From Gemmatimonadales bacterium (GTDB lineage: Bacteria > Gemmatimonadota > Glassbacteria > GWA2-58-10): DNA of 64,000 nt. Every line of letters starts with the position of its first letter. Within the stretch, counting starts at the first letter, position 1. Of this stretch, positions 38,207 to 48,714 are shown piece by piece. The position numbers and the translations under genes are program-made. Where the stretch lies: contig JAJRTS010000087.1 in assembly GCA_024278175.1 (NCBI GenBank), positions 1 through 64,000 on the forward strand. Reading direction: 5' to 3'. The notes beneath the pieces were generated by a model. That model was not told the origin of the DNA. It made no database searches and worked only from the letters and a program-made list of their open reading frames with translations.

Positions 38207-39400
38207 TCAGCGCCTGGGCGCGAACTTGAGCCGTCTGGCGGCCTTGCGCTGCATCTGGTAGATGAAGCGCATAATTGTATCCTGCGCGGACTCGTTGATA
38301 TTGAAGGATTTCGCCCGGATAATATAGCACTTGCGCTCATTGTCAGTACCCTGGTAGACAACCTCGGAGAGCACCGGCTCACTGTGCTCCTCGCTGAGTT
38401 GCTGAAAATTGAGATACAGGAAGTCGCCTTTTTTGATGTAGTGTCGGGTGAAAAACGCCAGACCTCCGCCGCTGATATCTATACTTTCACCCATGAACAC
38501 GGGCCGGTTTGCGCAACGCTCCAGGTTCGTGTCGATCTCTATTGAATTGAATTGGTTTCTCGGGATATGGTAGTAACTGAAAGCGAAATGGACCTCCATC
38601 CGGCTGAAACTGCGGGCCTGGTCTCTGATCAGTTTGCCCGGATGCCTGAGGTAGAGTTCCTTTTTTTCCTTGTCGGGCGCTTCTGAAAGGGTTGCGGTGA
38701 ATCTGTAGCCTGCGTCATTCTCGCGGTAAAACTGGACATCCACGGTTGTCCCGGCCGGCTTGATCGTATCCAGGTCAATCGAACCGGCGTCAAACGTCAT
38801 GCGCTCATCGGTATTGAACAGCAGCGAGGAGGCGTATTGATATTGCTGGCCGCCGCGCGTAAGGGTCAGGCTGACACGCTGGCCCTTGCGGATTTCCTTG
38901 CTTGACTGCAACTGGACCGTTTCCTCGATCTTGTTGTAGCCCAGCACTTTCTTGATCTCATCGAGTTGCTGATGAAAAAGCTTGTGCTCTTGTTCGCTGA
39001 ATTTCTGTTGATCGTGGTAGGTTTCGATCAGGTGCTGTAAAACATCGTATGATTCCAGCGCGCGGTATGGCTGTTGGATCGATACCTGCTTGACCATCCT
39101 GGTCAACAGGTCGATATGTCTGCGGTCCAGATCCTTGTCCACTGCCTTGCGGTCAAAATAGAGCAACTCACGCTCATGGCGTTTCTTTTTCTCGCGGCGG
39201 CTTTGCACGATAGCGAACAACAATCCGAATACAACCACTATCCCCAGCCCCCAGGCCACATAAGAGGAGGACTCGCGGGACGACTCCGCCCAGCCGCCCT
39301 GGATTTCCTTCCAGCGCTGTGCGCGCGGCAGCAGGTACTCGTAAACGCCGTCCCGCAACCGGAAAACAATCCAGGTGGCAAGCTGCTGCAAAGTATCCAT
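38207..39400 (-). CDS. Membrane-anchored PilZ-type protein
   Basis: N-terminal TM (YVAWGLGIVVVFGLLFAIV), RKGQRVSLTL..., C-terminal domain with GESIDISGGGLAFFTRHYIKKGDFLYLNF typical of PilZ. Confidence 0.75.
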   Translation of the reverse strand: MDTLQQLATWIVFRLRDGVYEYLLPRAQRWKEIQGGWAESSRESSSYVAWGLGIVVVFGLLFAIVQSRREKKKRHERELLYFDRKAVDKDLDRRHIDLLTRMVKQVSIQQPYRALESYDVLQHLIETYHDQQKFSEQEHKLFHQQLDEIKKVLGYNKIEETVQLQSSKEIRKGQRVSLTLTRGGQQYQYASSLLFNTDERMTFDAGSIDLDTIKPAGTTVDVQFYRENDAGYRFTATLSEAPDKEKKELYLRHPGKLIRDQARSFSRMEVHFAFSYYHIPRNQFNSIEIDTNLERCANRPVFMGESIDISGGGLAFFTRHYIKKGDFLYLNFQQLSEEHSEPVLSEVVYQGTDNERKCYIIRAKSFNINESAQDTIMRFIYQMQRKAARRLKFAPRR

Positions 39401-39457
39401 CGCGGCCTCCCGAAATCGTTAAATGACCAGCCGGCCGTCACCGCCTGAAAGACTCAC

Positions 39458-41644
39458 TTAAGGAGATTGCAGAGCCTCGCTTGAAAATGACTCCTTACGC
39501 TGCACCCTGTCAATGCCCTTGATTTTTTTCAGTACCGTGATAACGCGCTTGAGTTGCTTGAGATCTTTGACTTCCACCAGGAAAGTGGCCGTGAAATCAA
39601 ACTCGCCGCTCTTCGTGCTGGCTCCGCGTATATTGGTGCCACTGTCCGTAATCGCGCTGGTCATTTCCGCCAGCACACCCTTGCGGTCCGTACCGGAGAT
39701 CAGCAGCCGGACAATAAACTCGTCGCCCTTGCCAGACTCCCATTCGATCGGCATGCGGCGGTCGGGGTCGCCGCCCATGCGCAGCAGGTTCGGGCAGTCC
39801 GTGCGGTGGATCGTAATCCCCCGGCCGCGGGTGATATAGCCCTCCACTTTGTCGCCCGGTACGGGCTGGCAGCAACCCGCGTAGGTTACCATCAGGTTGC
39901 CGATTCCCTGCAGCTTGATTCCCGAACCCCCGCTCTTGCGAACCCTGTCCATCAGGCGGTCCATGACCGAGCTTGCAGGGGAAGCGGTGTCTTTCTCCAC
40001 CTCTTCGGGGTAGATGATGTGTATCACCTGACCCGGCGACACATTGCCCTGGCCCAGGGCCTCGTACAATTTGGCGGCCGAGGGGCTGACATTGAGCTGC
40101 CCGGCGGCCTGGCTCAGTTTATGCTCGTCCACCCTGGGCAAACGCTGTTTTTTCAGCTCGCGCTCCAGCATTTCACGGCCCAGCTTTACGCTGTCGGCAT
40201 ACTCCTGCTCCCGGACCCACGAACGTACTTTACTGCGAGCCTTGGCGGTCCGGACAAACTTTAGCCAGTCCTTGCTGGGTTTGGCATTGGCTTTTGTAAT
40301 AATTTCTACTGTCTGTCCGCTTTTGATTCGGGTACGTAACGGCATTATTTTCCCATCGATTTTGCCCCCCGAGCACTGCAATCCAACCTCGGTGTGAACC
40401 GCGAACGCGAAATCGACCAGGGTGGATCCGGCCGGAAGTTTAATCAGCTTGCCGCGGGGTGTAAACACGAACACCTCGTCGTGAAACAGATCGACCTTGA
40501 GAAACTCCATAAACTCCCTGGGGTCCTTGGTCTCGTCCTGCCACTCCAGGACCTCGCTCAACCAGGTAATCCTGTTATCACTTTCATCGGCCCGAACCTT
40601 GTTTTCCTTGTATTTCCAATGTGCCGCTATCCCATATTCAGCAGTTCTGTGCATTTCCTTGGTTCTGATCTGGATCTCTATTTTATTGCCTTCCTGGCTG
40701 TTTACTTTCGTATGTAACGATTGGTACATATTGGATTTAGGAGTTGCAATATAGTCCGCGAAAAGTTCCGGTATAGGCACCCAGAGCGAATGCACCAAAC
40801 CGAGCACCCGATAACAATCACTAACCGATTCACAGAGAACCCTTATCCCAATCAAATCATAAATTTCCGTAAACTGCTTTGAATACCGCAACATCTTTTT
40901 ATAGATACTGTAGAGATGTTTCGGCCTTCCTTTAACCTCCACGTTAATACAGGAATCGCCGATTTTCTCCACGAGCATCTTACTGTATTTTAAAACAACC
41001 CTTTCTCTTTCTTTCCGTTTCAGGCTTACGTTTTTCGCCAGCTCGTGATACTTGTCCGGTTCAAGATATTTAAAAGCTAGATCTTCCAGCTCCCACTTAA
41101 TAAAAGCGATTCCGAACCGATGAGCCAGCGGAGCATATATTTCCAGAGTTTCCTTTGCTATTTTCTTCTGCCGCTCCACATCCAAAGCGTCCAGGGTGCG
41201 CATATTATGAAGACGATCCGCCAATTTAATTATTACGATACGAATGTCCTTGGACATCGAAAGGATCAGCTTGCGCAAGTTCTCTGATTGCTTTTCCTCT
41301 ATCGATTTGAAATAAAAACCATCTATTTTGCCGATTTTCGTCAGACCATCGACAACTTGAGCGATCTCCTCCCCCAATTCTTCTCTGATTTCTTCCATGG
41401 TTGTACTGGTATCTTCAACCACGTCGTGGATCAAGGCGCTGGAGATTGAAACCGTGTCTATCAATCTCAACCCGGTGAGAATCTTCACCACTTCTATCCC
41501 ATGGGTAATGAACGCCTCGCCGCTGTGACGTTTCTGGTTCTCATGGGCTTTTGCGCTCAGGTCGTACGCGCGCTCGATAACGTCCATATCGAGGCCGTCG
41601 TACTGCTTGATTATCTTGAATATTCCTTTGCGTAACTCCGGCAT
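39458..41644 (-). CDS. Bifunctional (p)ppGpp synthetase/hydrolase, RelA/SpoT family
   Basis: HSGEAFITHGIEVVKILTGLRLIDTVSISSALIHDVVEDT (HD), RPKHLYSIYKKM...YDLIGIRVL (synthetase), TGS, and C-terminal ACT domain. Confidence 0.96.
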   Translation of the reverse strand: MPELRKGIFKIIKQYDGLDMDVIERAYDLSAKAHENQKRHSGEAFITHGIEVVKILTGLRLIDTVSISSALIHDVVEDTSTTMEEIREELGEEIAQVVDGLTKIGKIDGFYFKSIEEKQSENLRKLILSMSKDIRIVIIKLADRLHNMRTLDALDVERQKKIAKETLEIYAPLAHRFGIAFIKWELEDLAFKYLEPDKYHELAKNVSLKRKERERVVLKYSKMLVEKIGDSCINVEVKGRPKHLYSIYKKMLRYSKQFTEIYDLIGIRVLCESVSDCYRVLGLVHSLWVPIPELFADYIATPKSNMYQSLHTKVNSQEGNKIEIQIRTKEMHRTAEYGIAAHWKYKENKVRADESDNRITWLSEVLEWQDETKDPREFMEFLKVDLFHDEVFVFTPRGKLIKLPAGSTLVDFAFAVHTEVGLQCSGGKIDGKIMPLRTRIKSGQTVEIITKANAKPSKDWLKFVRTAKARSKVRSWVREQEYADSVKLGREMLERELKKQRLPRVDEHKLSQAAGQLNVSPSAAKLYEALGQGNVSPGQVIHIIYPEEVEKDTASPASSVMDRLMDRVRKSGGSGIKLQGIGNLMVTYAGCCQPVPGDKVEGYITRGRGITIHRTDCPNLLRMGGDPDRRMPIEWESGKGDEFIVRLLISGTDRKGVLAEMTSAITDSGTNIRGASTKSGEFDFTATFLVEVKDLKQLKRVITVLKKIKGIDRVQRKESFSSEALQSP

Positions 41645-41911
41645 CTACATCCTCGTACATGTTTTGTATGTTGCTCAGGCGCTGTCAAAAAATCAGGGGT
41701 GCAAAACACTATCGCCGTTAAAATCATTCATTTTCTACTAATTTCTCTCCGGCAAGGGGTCATTATTAGTTACCTGACGGAAAGCAATAAGTTCTCATAA
41801 ATCACCCCCCCTGCATGTTTTCCATCACATTCAATAACTAAACCCCTGGCCGTTACCTGGTAATCCGGCCCGGGGTATCGACGCGCGCTCCCGCTACGGG
41901 AAAAAGCGGAA

Positions 41912-42754
41912 TTACTGTTTGCTGATATAGATCAATTCGCGCCTGACGTTACAGGCGAGCCTCAACCGCCCACTCTCTCCGGGGTCGATCAGGCCCAGGC
42001 CAATCAGTAATTGCTTGATCGAATCCGAGAAAAATATCGGCTCCAGGTCAGCGAGCACCTCGTCGACTGTCCTGTTCTTGCCGAACACGAGCGAGGTCTT
42101 GCTGTAGCCGATCAGCTTGCGCTCGTAGAGTAGCTTGCGAAGGGCGCTGCTGATCTGGTTGAGCGCCTCCGCGTTGGCCGGATCGGTCAGGCACATGCCC
42201 TCGAACACCAGCTTCAGGGAAATCTCTCCGCCGGCCTCCGAGCCGTCGCTCAACTTTTCGCCCTCACCGCCGATCAGTGCATGTTTTTGGGCCGGCTTGC
42301 CCTTTGCAGGGGCTTTAGCCCGGGCCGCGGGCTCGCTATCGCCTTGGTCCTCTTTTGCCTGTCCGGTTTTTTTATCCTGGGCCGCGGCAGCAGGTTCGGT
42401 ATCCGCCGGGGGGGCGGGCTCTTTAGGGTGCGCCGTCGCCCCGGGTTTACTCTGCAACTGGCGCTGAATCTCCAGCATCCGGGTCTTAAGTTCACCCGCG
42501 CCCGCACTCATGTCGGCCGCCAGGGATTCCAGCTTGCTCTGGATCGTCACAATTTCGCGGAGGTTCTCCACCTGCTCGTCGATATAACCGTTTTCGCGGT
42601 TAAAATAGTGACGGTTCAGTACACCGAGAAACTCGTCAACGCAGTTGTGCAACTGGCTCTCAACCTCGGCAAACCTGGCCTGAAACCGCTCGACCTCGTG
42701 CAGTTGCTCCCTGCTAAGCAGGGTATCCGGCTGGCTCGATCTGATTTCCACCAT
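41912..42754 (-). CDS. Hypothetical coiled-coil protein with Ala/Pro/Lys-rich linker
   Basis: MVEIRSSQPDTLLSREQLHEVERFQARFAEVESQLH...PADTEPAAAAQDKKTGQAKEDQ...; immediately downstream of secA. Confidence 0.6.
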   Translation of the reverse strand: MVEIRSSQPDTLLSREQLHEVERFQARFAEVESQLHNCVDEFLGVLNRHYFNRENGYIDEQVENLREIVTIQSKLESLAADMSAGAGELKTRMLEIQRQLQSKPGATAHPKEPAPPADTEPAAAAQDKKTGQAKEDQGDSEPAARAKAPAKGKPAQKHALIGGEGEKLSDGSEAGGEISLKLVFEGMCLTDPANAEALNQISSALRKLLYERKLIGYSKTSLVFGKNRTVDEVLADLEPIFFSDSIKQLLIGLGLIDPGESGRLRLACNVRRELIYISKQ

Positions 42755-42789
42755 GGGGGTATCACTCCCCCTGAACCCGGACTCCGGGC

Positions 42790-45771
42790 TCAGGCGTTTC
42801 GTCCGCAACAGTGTTTGTATTTCTTGCCGCTGCCACAGGGGCAGGGGTCGTTACGGCCAACCTTGGGTGTATCGTGACGGACCGTTTGCTGACGAGGGGG
42901 CTGCTGGGGCGCAAGAGCTGCTTCATCGCCCCCGCTGAACGCGGACACCGTGGCATGGTGCACGGCCATCTGCGTTGGCTTGGGGGCGCGATTGCGGCGC
43001 TCCAGCTCGTTCTCGTCGATAAACTGGGCCTTGAAAAACAGGCTGGCCACATCCTCCTTGATCTTTTCCAGCAGCACAACAAAAGCGCTGAACGCTTCCT
43101 TTTTATATTCGATCAGCGGGTCTTTCTGGCCGTAGGCGCGGAAGTTGATTCCGCTCTTGAGATGGTCCAGCATGTAAAGATGCTCGCGCCAGCTCTCGTC
43201 GATCACGCGCATCATCACGTGCTGCATCAGAAAAGCACGGCGTTCCTCGCCCAGCTGCTCGCATTTGATAGCGAACAACTGGTCCACCAGCTTCATGATT
43301 TTCTCGCGGATGTCGTCGGCCCGCAGCTCTTCCGGATTGCTCTGATCAAAACTGATATTAAGCAGGAAACTGCGCAGCAGGTCCGTGCTCAGGCCCTCCA
43401 GGTTCCATTGCTCCGGCGGCGTACCCTCGACCACATAGAGGTTGAGTTTGTTCTCCACCGCCTCATCGAGCATGGTCTTGAAGTCCTCGTCCATGTCCTT
43501 GCCCTCAAGGGCGAACAGGCGCATGTCGTAGATCACCTCGCGCTGCTGGTTCATCACGTCGTCATACTCCAGCAGGTGCTTACGAATCTGGAAGTTGTTG
43601 CCCTCCACCTTTTTCTGCGCCCGCTCGATAGAGCGGGAAACCATCGGGTGGGCGATCACCTCTCCATCCTCCAGGCCCAGGCGATCCATTACCCCGGCCA
43701 CGCGGTCACTGAGGAACAGCCGCATCAGCGAATCTTCCAGCGAGAGAAAAAACTCGCTGCTGCCGGGGTCGCCCTGACGGCCGCTTCGTCCGCGCAACTG
43801 CCTGTCGATCCGGCGCGCCTCGTGGCGCTCGGTGCCGATTATCGCCAGACCGCCGATATCGCACACGCCCTCGCCGAGCTTGATATCCGTGCCCCGGCCG
43901 GCCATGTTGGTGGCGATCGTAACCGCGCCCTTATGGCCGGCCCGGGCGACAATCTCGGCCTCCTGCTGATGGTGCTTGGCGTTGAGCACGTGATGACGGA
44001 CACCTGCGCGCTTGAGCATCCGCGAGAGCGTCTCGGAGATTTCCACGCTTACCGTCCCGACCAGCACCGGGCGTTGCTGCTCGTAGAGCCGGGAAATCTC
44101 CTCGATAATCGCGTTGAACTTCTCGCGCCTGGTACGATAGATTCTGTCGTCCCTGTCATCGCGTACAATCGTCCTGTGGGTGGGAATCACCACCACGTCC
44201 AGCTTGTAGATCTCGTAAAACTCATCGCTCTCGGTCTCCGCCGTACCGGTCATCCCGGCCAGCTTGTCGTAGAGGCGGAAGTAGTTCTGCAACGTAATCG
44301 TGGCCAGGGTCTGGGTCTCGTTTTCGATCCTGACCCCTTCCTTGGCTTCCAGGGCCTGGTGCAGTCCCTCGCTGAACCGCCGGCCGGGCATCAGACGGCC
44401 GGTGAACTCATCGACAATCATCACCTTGCCATCCTGCACCACGTACTCCACGTCCTTCTCGAACAGGATATAGGCCTTGAGCAACTGCTGGATCGTGTGA
44501 ATCTTGTCGCTCTTGTCCAGGTATTCCCGCTCGAGTTGCTGTACTTTTTGCTGTTTCACGTCCGGGGTCAGCGTGGAATCGTTTTCGATTTCGCTGATCC
44601 CGGTGGCAAGATCGGGGATGACGAACATGTTGGGGTCGGAGGGGCTGAGCTGGTCGTGCCCTTTTTCGGTGAACAGCACCTGGTTGCCCCGCTCATCCAT
44701 CGAGAAATAAAGCCCCTCGTCCAACTCCTGCAGCTTTTTCTCGCGCATGTAGTCGGCCTCGACCCGCTTAATCAGCTTCTTGATTCCGTGCTCCTGCAAC
44801 AGCTTCATCAGACGCTTGTTCCTGGGCATTCCCCGCTGGGCCTGCAGCAACTTTCTGCCCGCCTCGTAATTGAATTCCTGCGCCTTTTTCTCGTTCTCTT
44901 CCTTGTCGGCCTGACCGAGCAGCTGCGCGCCCTCGCCCACGATCTGATTGACTTTCTTGACCTGGACCCGCACCAGATCCTCCACCATCGACTTGAACTC
45001 CTTGAACTTGCCCTCGCTGCCCTGCACCGGCCCGGAAATGATCAGCGGGGTACGGGCCTCGTCGATCAGCACGCTGTCCACCTCGTCGACAATCGCGTAA
45101 TGATGCCTGCGCTGGACGCGGTCCTCCAGGCGCAGGGCCATGTTGTCGCGAAGGTAGTCGAAACCGAACTCGTTGTTGGTGCCGTAGGTGATATCGCAGT
45201 CGTAAGCCAGCTTGCGCTGTGAGGGGTCCATGTCGTGCTGGATACAGCCCACGGTGAGGCCGAGGAACTTATAGATCGTCCCCATCCACTCGGCATCGCG
45301 GCTGGCCAGGTAGTCGTTGACTGTCACCAGGTGAGCACCCTTGCCCTTGAGCGCGTTGAGATACATCGGCATCACCGCCACCAGCGTCTTGCCCTCGCCG
45401 GTGGCCATCTCGGCAATCTTGCCCCTGTGCAGCACCACCGCGCCGATCAACTGTACGTCGTAGGGGATCATGTCCCAGACCGCATCCTGGCCGCAGAGCG
45501 TTATCTCGCGGCCCATGTTACGGCGGCAGGCGTCCCTGACAATCGCGAACGCCTCGGGCAATGCCTCCTCGCAAGCCCGTTCCTGCTCGTCGGGATCGGA
45601 GATAGCGCGAATGCGCTCCATCAGCGCCAGGCTTTTTTCCTGCAACTGCTCGTCGGTAAGCTCTTCCAACTCCTTGTAAATCCGGTTGATCTGCTCAACC
45701 AGCGGTTGGATAGTTTTGATTTCGCGCGCGTGCTTATCGCCAAGAAAGAGCTTGAGTATCTTTGTAATCAT
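42790..45771 (-). CDS. secA: Preprotein translocase subunit SecA
   Basis: [31 protein letters not shown]...[20 protein letters not shown]...[20 protein letters not shown]. Start 45771 chosen because the track start at 45816 lies inside a repeat element. Confidence 0.97.
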   Translation of the reverse strand: MITKILKLFLGDKHAREIKTIQPLVEQINRIYKELEELTDEQLQEKSLALMERIRAISDPDEQERACEEALPEAFAIVRDACRRNMGREITLCGQDAVWDMIPYDVQLIGAVVLHRGKIAEMATGEGKTLVAVMPMYLNALKGKGAHLVTVNDYLASRDAEWMGTIYKFLGLTVGCIQHDMDPSQRKLAYDCDITYGTNNEFGFDYLRDNMALRLEDRVQRRHHYAIVDEVDSVLIDEARTPLIISGPVQGSEGKFKEFKSMVEDLVRVQVKKVNQIVGEGAQLLGQADKEENEKKAQEFNYEAGRKLLQAQRGMPRNKRLMKLLQEHGIKKLIKRVEADYMREKKLQELDEGLYFSMDERGNQVLFTEKGHDQLSPSDPNMFVIPDLATGISEIENDSTLTPDVKQQKVQQLEREYLDKSDKIHTIQQLLKAYILFEKDVEYVVQDGKVMIVDEFTGRLMPGRRFSEGLHQALEAKEGVRIENETQTLATITLQNYFRLYDKLAGMTGTAETESDEFYEIYKLDVVVIPTHRTIVRDDRDDRIYRTRREKFNAIIEEISRLYEQQRPVLVGTVSVEISETLSRMLKRAGVRHHVLNAKHHQQEAEIVARAGHKGAVTIATNMAGRGTDIKLGEGVCDIGGLAIIGTERHEARRIDRQLRGRSGRQGDPGSSEFFLSLEDSLMRLFLSDRVAGVMDRLGLEDGEVIAHPMVSRSIERAQKKVEGNNFQIRKHLLEYDDVMNQQREVIYDMRLFALEGKDMDEDFKTMLDEAVENKLNLYVVEGTPPEQWNLEGLSTDLLRSFLLNISFDQSNPEELRADDIREKIMKLVDQLFAIKCEQLGEERRAFLMQHVMMRVIDESWREHLYMLDHLKSGINFRAYGQKDPLIEYKKEAFSAFVVLLEKIKEDVASLFFKAQFIDENELERRNRAPKPTQMAVHHATVSAFSGGDEAALAPQQPPRQQTVRHDTPKVGRNDPCPCGSGKKYKHCCGRNA

Positions 45772-45794
45772 TGTCGGATTCCAGTGCCTTTCAT

Positions 45795-45949
45795 GATGGC
45801 TTTGTAAAAAGTCCATCTACTTCGTTGCGCTGCATATCTCGTCAGTTGCGGAGTACCTTTGAGTACGCCTCATTCCTCGATCCTTGCGCGCCTCGTAGCT
45901 GGTGCTTTTTACTTTGCCATCGGCAAATATGACTTTTTACGAAATCGTC
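45795..45949. mobile_element. MITE-like element (about 155 bp) upstream of secA
   Basis: TIRs GATGGCTTTGTAAAAAGTC (45795-45813) and GACTTTTTACGAAATCGTC (45931-45949), 15/19 by eye; interior ACTTCGTTGCGCTGC...CGCCTCATTCCTCG...GCGCCTCG resembles a repeat type I recall from many bacterial genomes. Confidence 0.75.
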
Positions 45950-46016
45950 TTTCGTCCTGCCTGATTAATTCGGAACTATATAGCTTTATTGAATTTAAGC
46001 CGCTATTTACAAGAAA

Positions 46017-46622
46017 TCAACTCGCGGGGCCGGCGTAAAGACCGTTGGCGAGGATATAGCGCTCCACCTCCGCGCTCACCAGCCAGCGTATCGAACAGCC
46101 GGCGGCTCGGGAGCGGCGGATCTGGGTGGCCGATACGCCGATCAACGGCATATCGATCCAGCAGACGTCGAGCTCGGGGAACTGACGCTCGAACTCGGCC
46201 GGATCTGTGTCGAATCCCTGACGGTTGAGCGCGGCGATCCGGGCCAGCTTGCAGATTTCCCGCCAGTCCTTCCAGGTGTCGAACTCGGCCAGGTTGTCCG
46301 TGCCCATGATGAAAAACAACTCGTCGCCTTCGCTCAGGCGGCTGCCGCGGTATTGGCGAAGAGTATCCACCGTAAAAGAGCTACCCGGGCGTTCGATTTC
46401 ATTCAGATACAACTCGAAACGGGGATCGCCATCCACGGCCAGTTCCAACATCGCCACCCTGTGCCGTGCCGCGCCGATAGAACGCTCCAGCTTGTGCGGA
46501 GCTCTGGCGGCGGGCACCAGCAGCAGCTTGTCCAGCTTCAACTGTTCCCAGGCGGCCTGCGCCCCGATCAGATGCCCGATATGCACGGGATCGAACGTGC
46601 CGCCCAACATCGCTACCCTCAC
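46017..46622 (-). CDS. nadD: Nicotinate-nucleotide adenylyltransferase
   Basis: MRVAMLGGTFDPVHIGHLIGAQAAWEQLKLDKLLLVPAARAPHK...FIMGTDNLAEFDTWKDWREI...GVSATQIRRSRAAG. Confidence 0.95.
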   Translation of the reverse strand: MRVAMLGGTFDPVHIGHLIGAQAAWEQLKLDKLLLVPAARAPHKLERSIGAARHRVAMLELAVDGDPRFELYLNEIERPGSSFTVDTLRQYRGSRLSEGDELFFIMGTDNLAEFDTWKDWREICKLARIAALNRQGFDTDPAEFERQFPELDVCWIDMPLIGVSATQIRRSRAAGCSIRWLVSAEVERYILANGLYAGPAS

Positions 46623-46664
46623 ACTACGCCTCCTCTGGCTACAACCCCGCCGAACCGTCCGCGT

Positions 46665-47471
46665 TCACTGGCGCGAACCATCTTTCCTCGCCGGCTCACC
46701 GGTAAGCGATTGTTCCTTCTCCTGCCCGGCGCCGCACAGTTCCCTGGCCTGTTCGCTCTGCGGGTAATCCCGGCAGAGCCATGCCAGCGCATCCCGCGCA
46801 TCATCGGGGTAACCCATGCTGCGGCTGGCCTTGTAGAGCAGGTACAGGGTTGCAGGCAACACTGTGGATTCCGAATAATTACTGATAATGCTTTTGAGGT
46901 AAATAATCGCGGAATCGTACATCTGCGCTTCGTAATAAAACAGCGCGGTTCTGTATTCCTTTTGCGCCATCTTGTCCCTGAGCAGACCCAGATGATCCCG
47001 CACCGTGTCGGCATACTCGGTGTTCGGATACTTTGTCAGCAGGTTCTGAAACGTGTCCATCGCCTTTTTCGTCTCACTCTGATCGCGTTCAACCCGGCGG
47101 CTCATCGAGGCGTAGGCCAGCCCGGCCTTGAACAGGGCGATATCGGCGAACTGCCCCTGGGGGAACTCGCGGTTAAGCAGTTCGAACTCGCTGGATGCCA
47201 GGATGTAGTCCCGGCTTAAGTAGTAGGAGTCTGCCAGGTAATAACGCGACTGTTCAACCAGCTCGCTACCCGGGTACTTGTAGATCAGGTCCTTGAACTT
47301 TTCGATAGCCTTGGCGTATTCGCCCTTTTCGTAGTAGTAGAACGCTTCCTCAAACTCACCCTCGGGAGTTGGATCGAACCGCCGGACGCTGCTGCATCCC
47401 GCTCCTCCCAGCACAATCAACACCGTGCACAGGGCCAGGATAGATTTTATTGTCCACTGAAAATGATTCAA
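46665..47471 (-). CDS. bamD: Outer membrane assembly lipoprotein BamD-like
   Basis: Lipoprotein-like signal ...VLGGAGCSS, then FEEAFYYYEKGEYAKAIEKFKDLIYKYPGSELVEQSRYYLADSYYLSRDYILASSEFELLNREFPQ (TPR). Confidence 0.85.
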   Translation of the reverse strand: MNHFQWTIKSILALCTVLIVLGGAGCSSVRRFDPTPEGEFEEAFYYYEKGEYAKAIEKFKDLIYKYPGSELVEQSRYYLADSYYLSRDYILASSEFELLNREFPQGQFADIALFKAGLAYASMSRRVERDQSETKKAMDTFQNLLTKYPNTEYADTVRDHLGLLRDKMAQKEYRTALFYYEAQMYDSAIIYLKSIISNYSESTVLPATLYLLYKASRSMGYPDDARDALAWLCRDYPQSEQARELCGAGQEKEQSLTGEPARKDGSRQ

Positions 47472-47498
47472 CTTTCCTCCATTTTTCCGGCGAGCCCG

Positions 47499-48437
47499 TT
47501 AGAGAGACTGCTTGCCGCTGAACTCGATTTCCTCGATCCGCTTACGGGCCTGCTCGGCGATTTTTTTCTTGTAGTAGTAACGATTCAACTTCAGTACCCG
47601 CTCGAAAGCCTGCCTGGCCTCGGCGGGCCGCTTGTCGTCGAGCAGAATCTCTCCGCGCAGGTACCAGGCGTCGTCCACCAGGTGCTGCGGCTGCTTGCTG
47701 GAGATAATCTGCTCGAGATAGAAAAAAGCCTGCTCCAGGTCGCCTTCCTCACGCATTTGCACGGCCAGCGGATAGCCACAGCTTCCGCGGTGCCAGAGCG
47801 CCTGCTCAGCCATGGCCTGGCCGGGATAGAGGTTGACGAACTGGTCGTAGTACAGATAGGCGTTAAAAAAGTCCTCGAGCTTTTCGTAGCTCTCGGCCAG
47901 GTTGAACATACAATCGCCGGCGCGCTGCTCGTCCTCGGCCAGGGGCAGCCCGCGAATGTAGAACGCTATTGCCCGGCGGTAGTCGGGAAGCGCGAAATAG
48001 TAATCGCCCAGCACGAAATAGTACGAGCCCAGGCTGAACGAGGGGTCGATGGCCAGGATTTCCTCCAGCGCGTTGACCATCGTGGTGGTATCCCCCGACC
48101 TGCCGCGCTCCACGGCGATCTGGAGATAATCGAGCAGAACACCCTCGTCGGGCACCGAGTCCCGGGCGCTGAAATAGCGGTCGAAATAGCTCTTGGCCTG
48201 AAAAAAATCGCCCTGCATCACGTAGACCTTGCCGATCTTGCGCAATAGTCCGGCGCTGGCCCCGCTGGTTTTTTCCGCCATCAGGTACTCGGCCAGCGAA
48301 TCGTCGTACTGGCCGTTGCGGTAATAGTAATCCCCACGCTGCTCGTAGTTGCTGCGCTGGTCGCCGCATCCGGCCGCCAGAGCTGCTACAAGGATAAGCA
48401 AGGCCAGCGTTGGCCAGATGTTACCGACTCTGTCCAT
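47499..48437 (-). CDS. TPR-repeat lipoprotein
   Basis: LILVAALAAGCGDQRSN lipobox and repeated TPR-like segments. Confidence 0.75.
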   Translation of the reverse strand: MDRVGNIWPTLALLILVAALAAGCGDQRSNYEQRGDYYYRNGQYDDSLAEYLMAEKTSGASAGLLRKIGKVYVMQGDFFQAKSYFDRYFSARDSVPDEGVLLDYLQIAVERGRSGDTTTMVNALEEILAIDPSFSLGSYYFVLGDYYFALPDYRRAIAFYIRGLPLAEDEQRAGDCMFNLAESYEKLEDFFNAYLYYDQFVNLYPGQAMAEQALWHRGSCGYPLAVQMREEGDLEQAFFYLEQIISSKQPQHLVDDAWYLRGEILLDDKRPAEARQAFERVLKLNRYYYKKKIAEQARKRIEEIEFSGKQSL

Positions 48438-48714
48438 ATTAGTTTCCTGTCCACGCGCCCCCCCGGCCTGTCAAAAGCCGGCCCGGGCGGCGGCCGGTTA
48501 TTAATTCCCACGTTTTCAGGTATTAAAATAAGTTAGACCCGGCGCGCCCAACTGTCAACGGTTTCGGCTTTTGCAGCCGGTGAGCAGCCCCTGTCAACCA
48601 CCCGCTTCCCCGGCGCTTCGGCCTGCTTGACACGGAAGCGGTTATCGTCCATAATTAGTCCGTCCCATCCACGGGCCGGCTCCTTCCCGCCGGCTCTCAT
48701 GCACGGAGAATACA

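Noticed and set aside
42811-45222. 803-aa plus-strand ORF
   Set aside because: Antisense of secA; length reflects lack of stops in GC-rich third-position bias, not coding.
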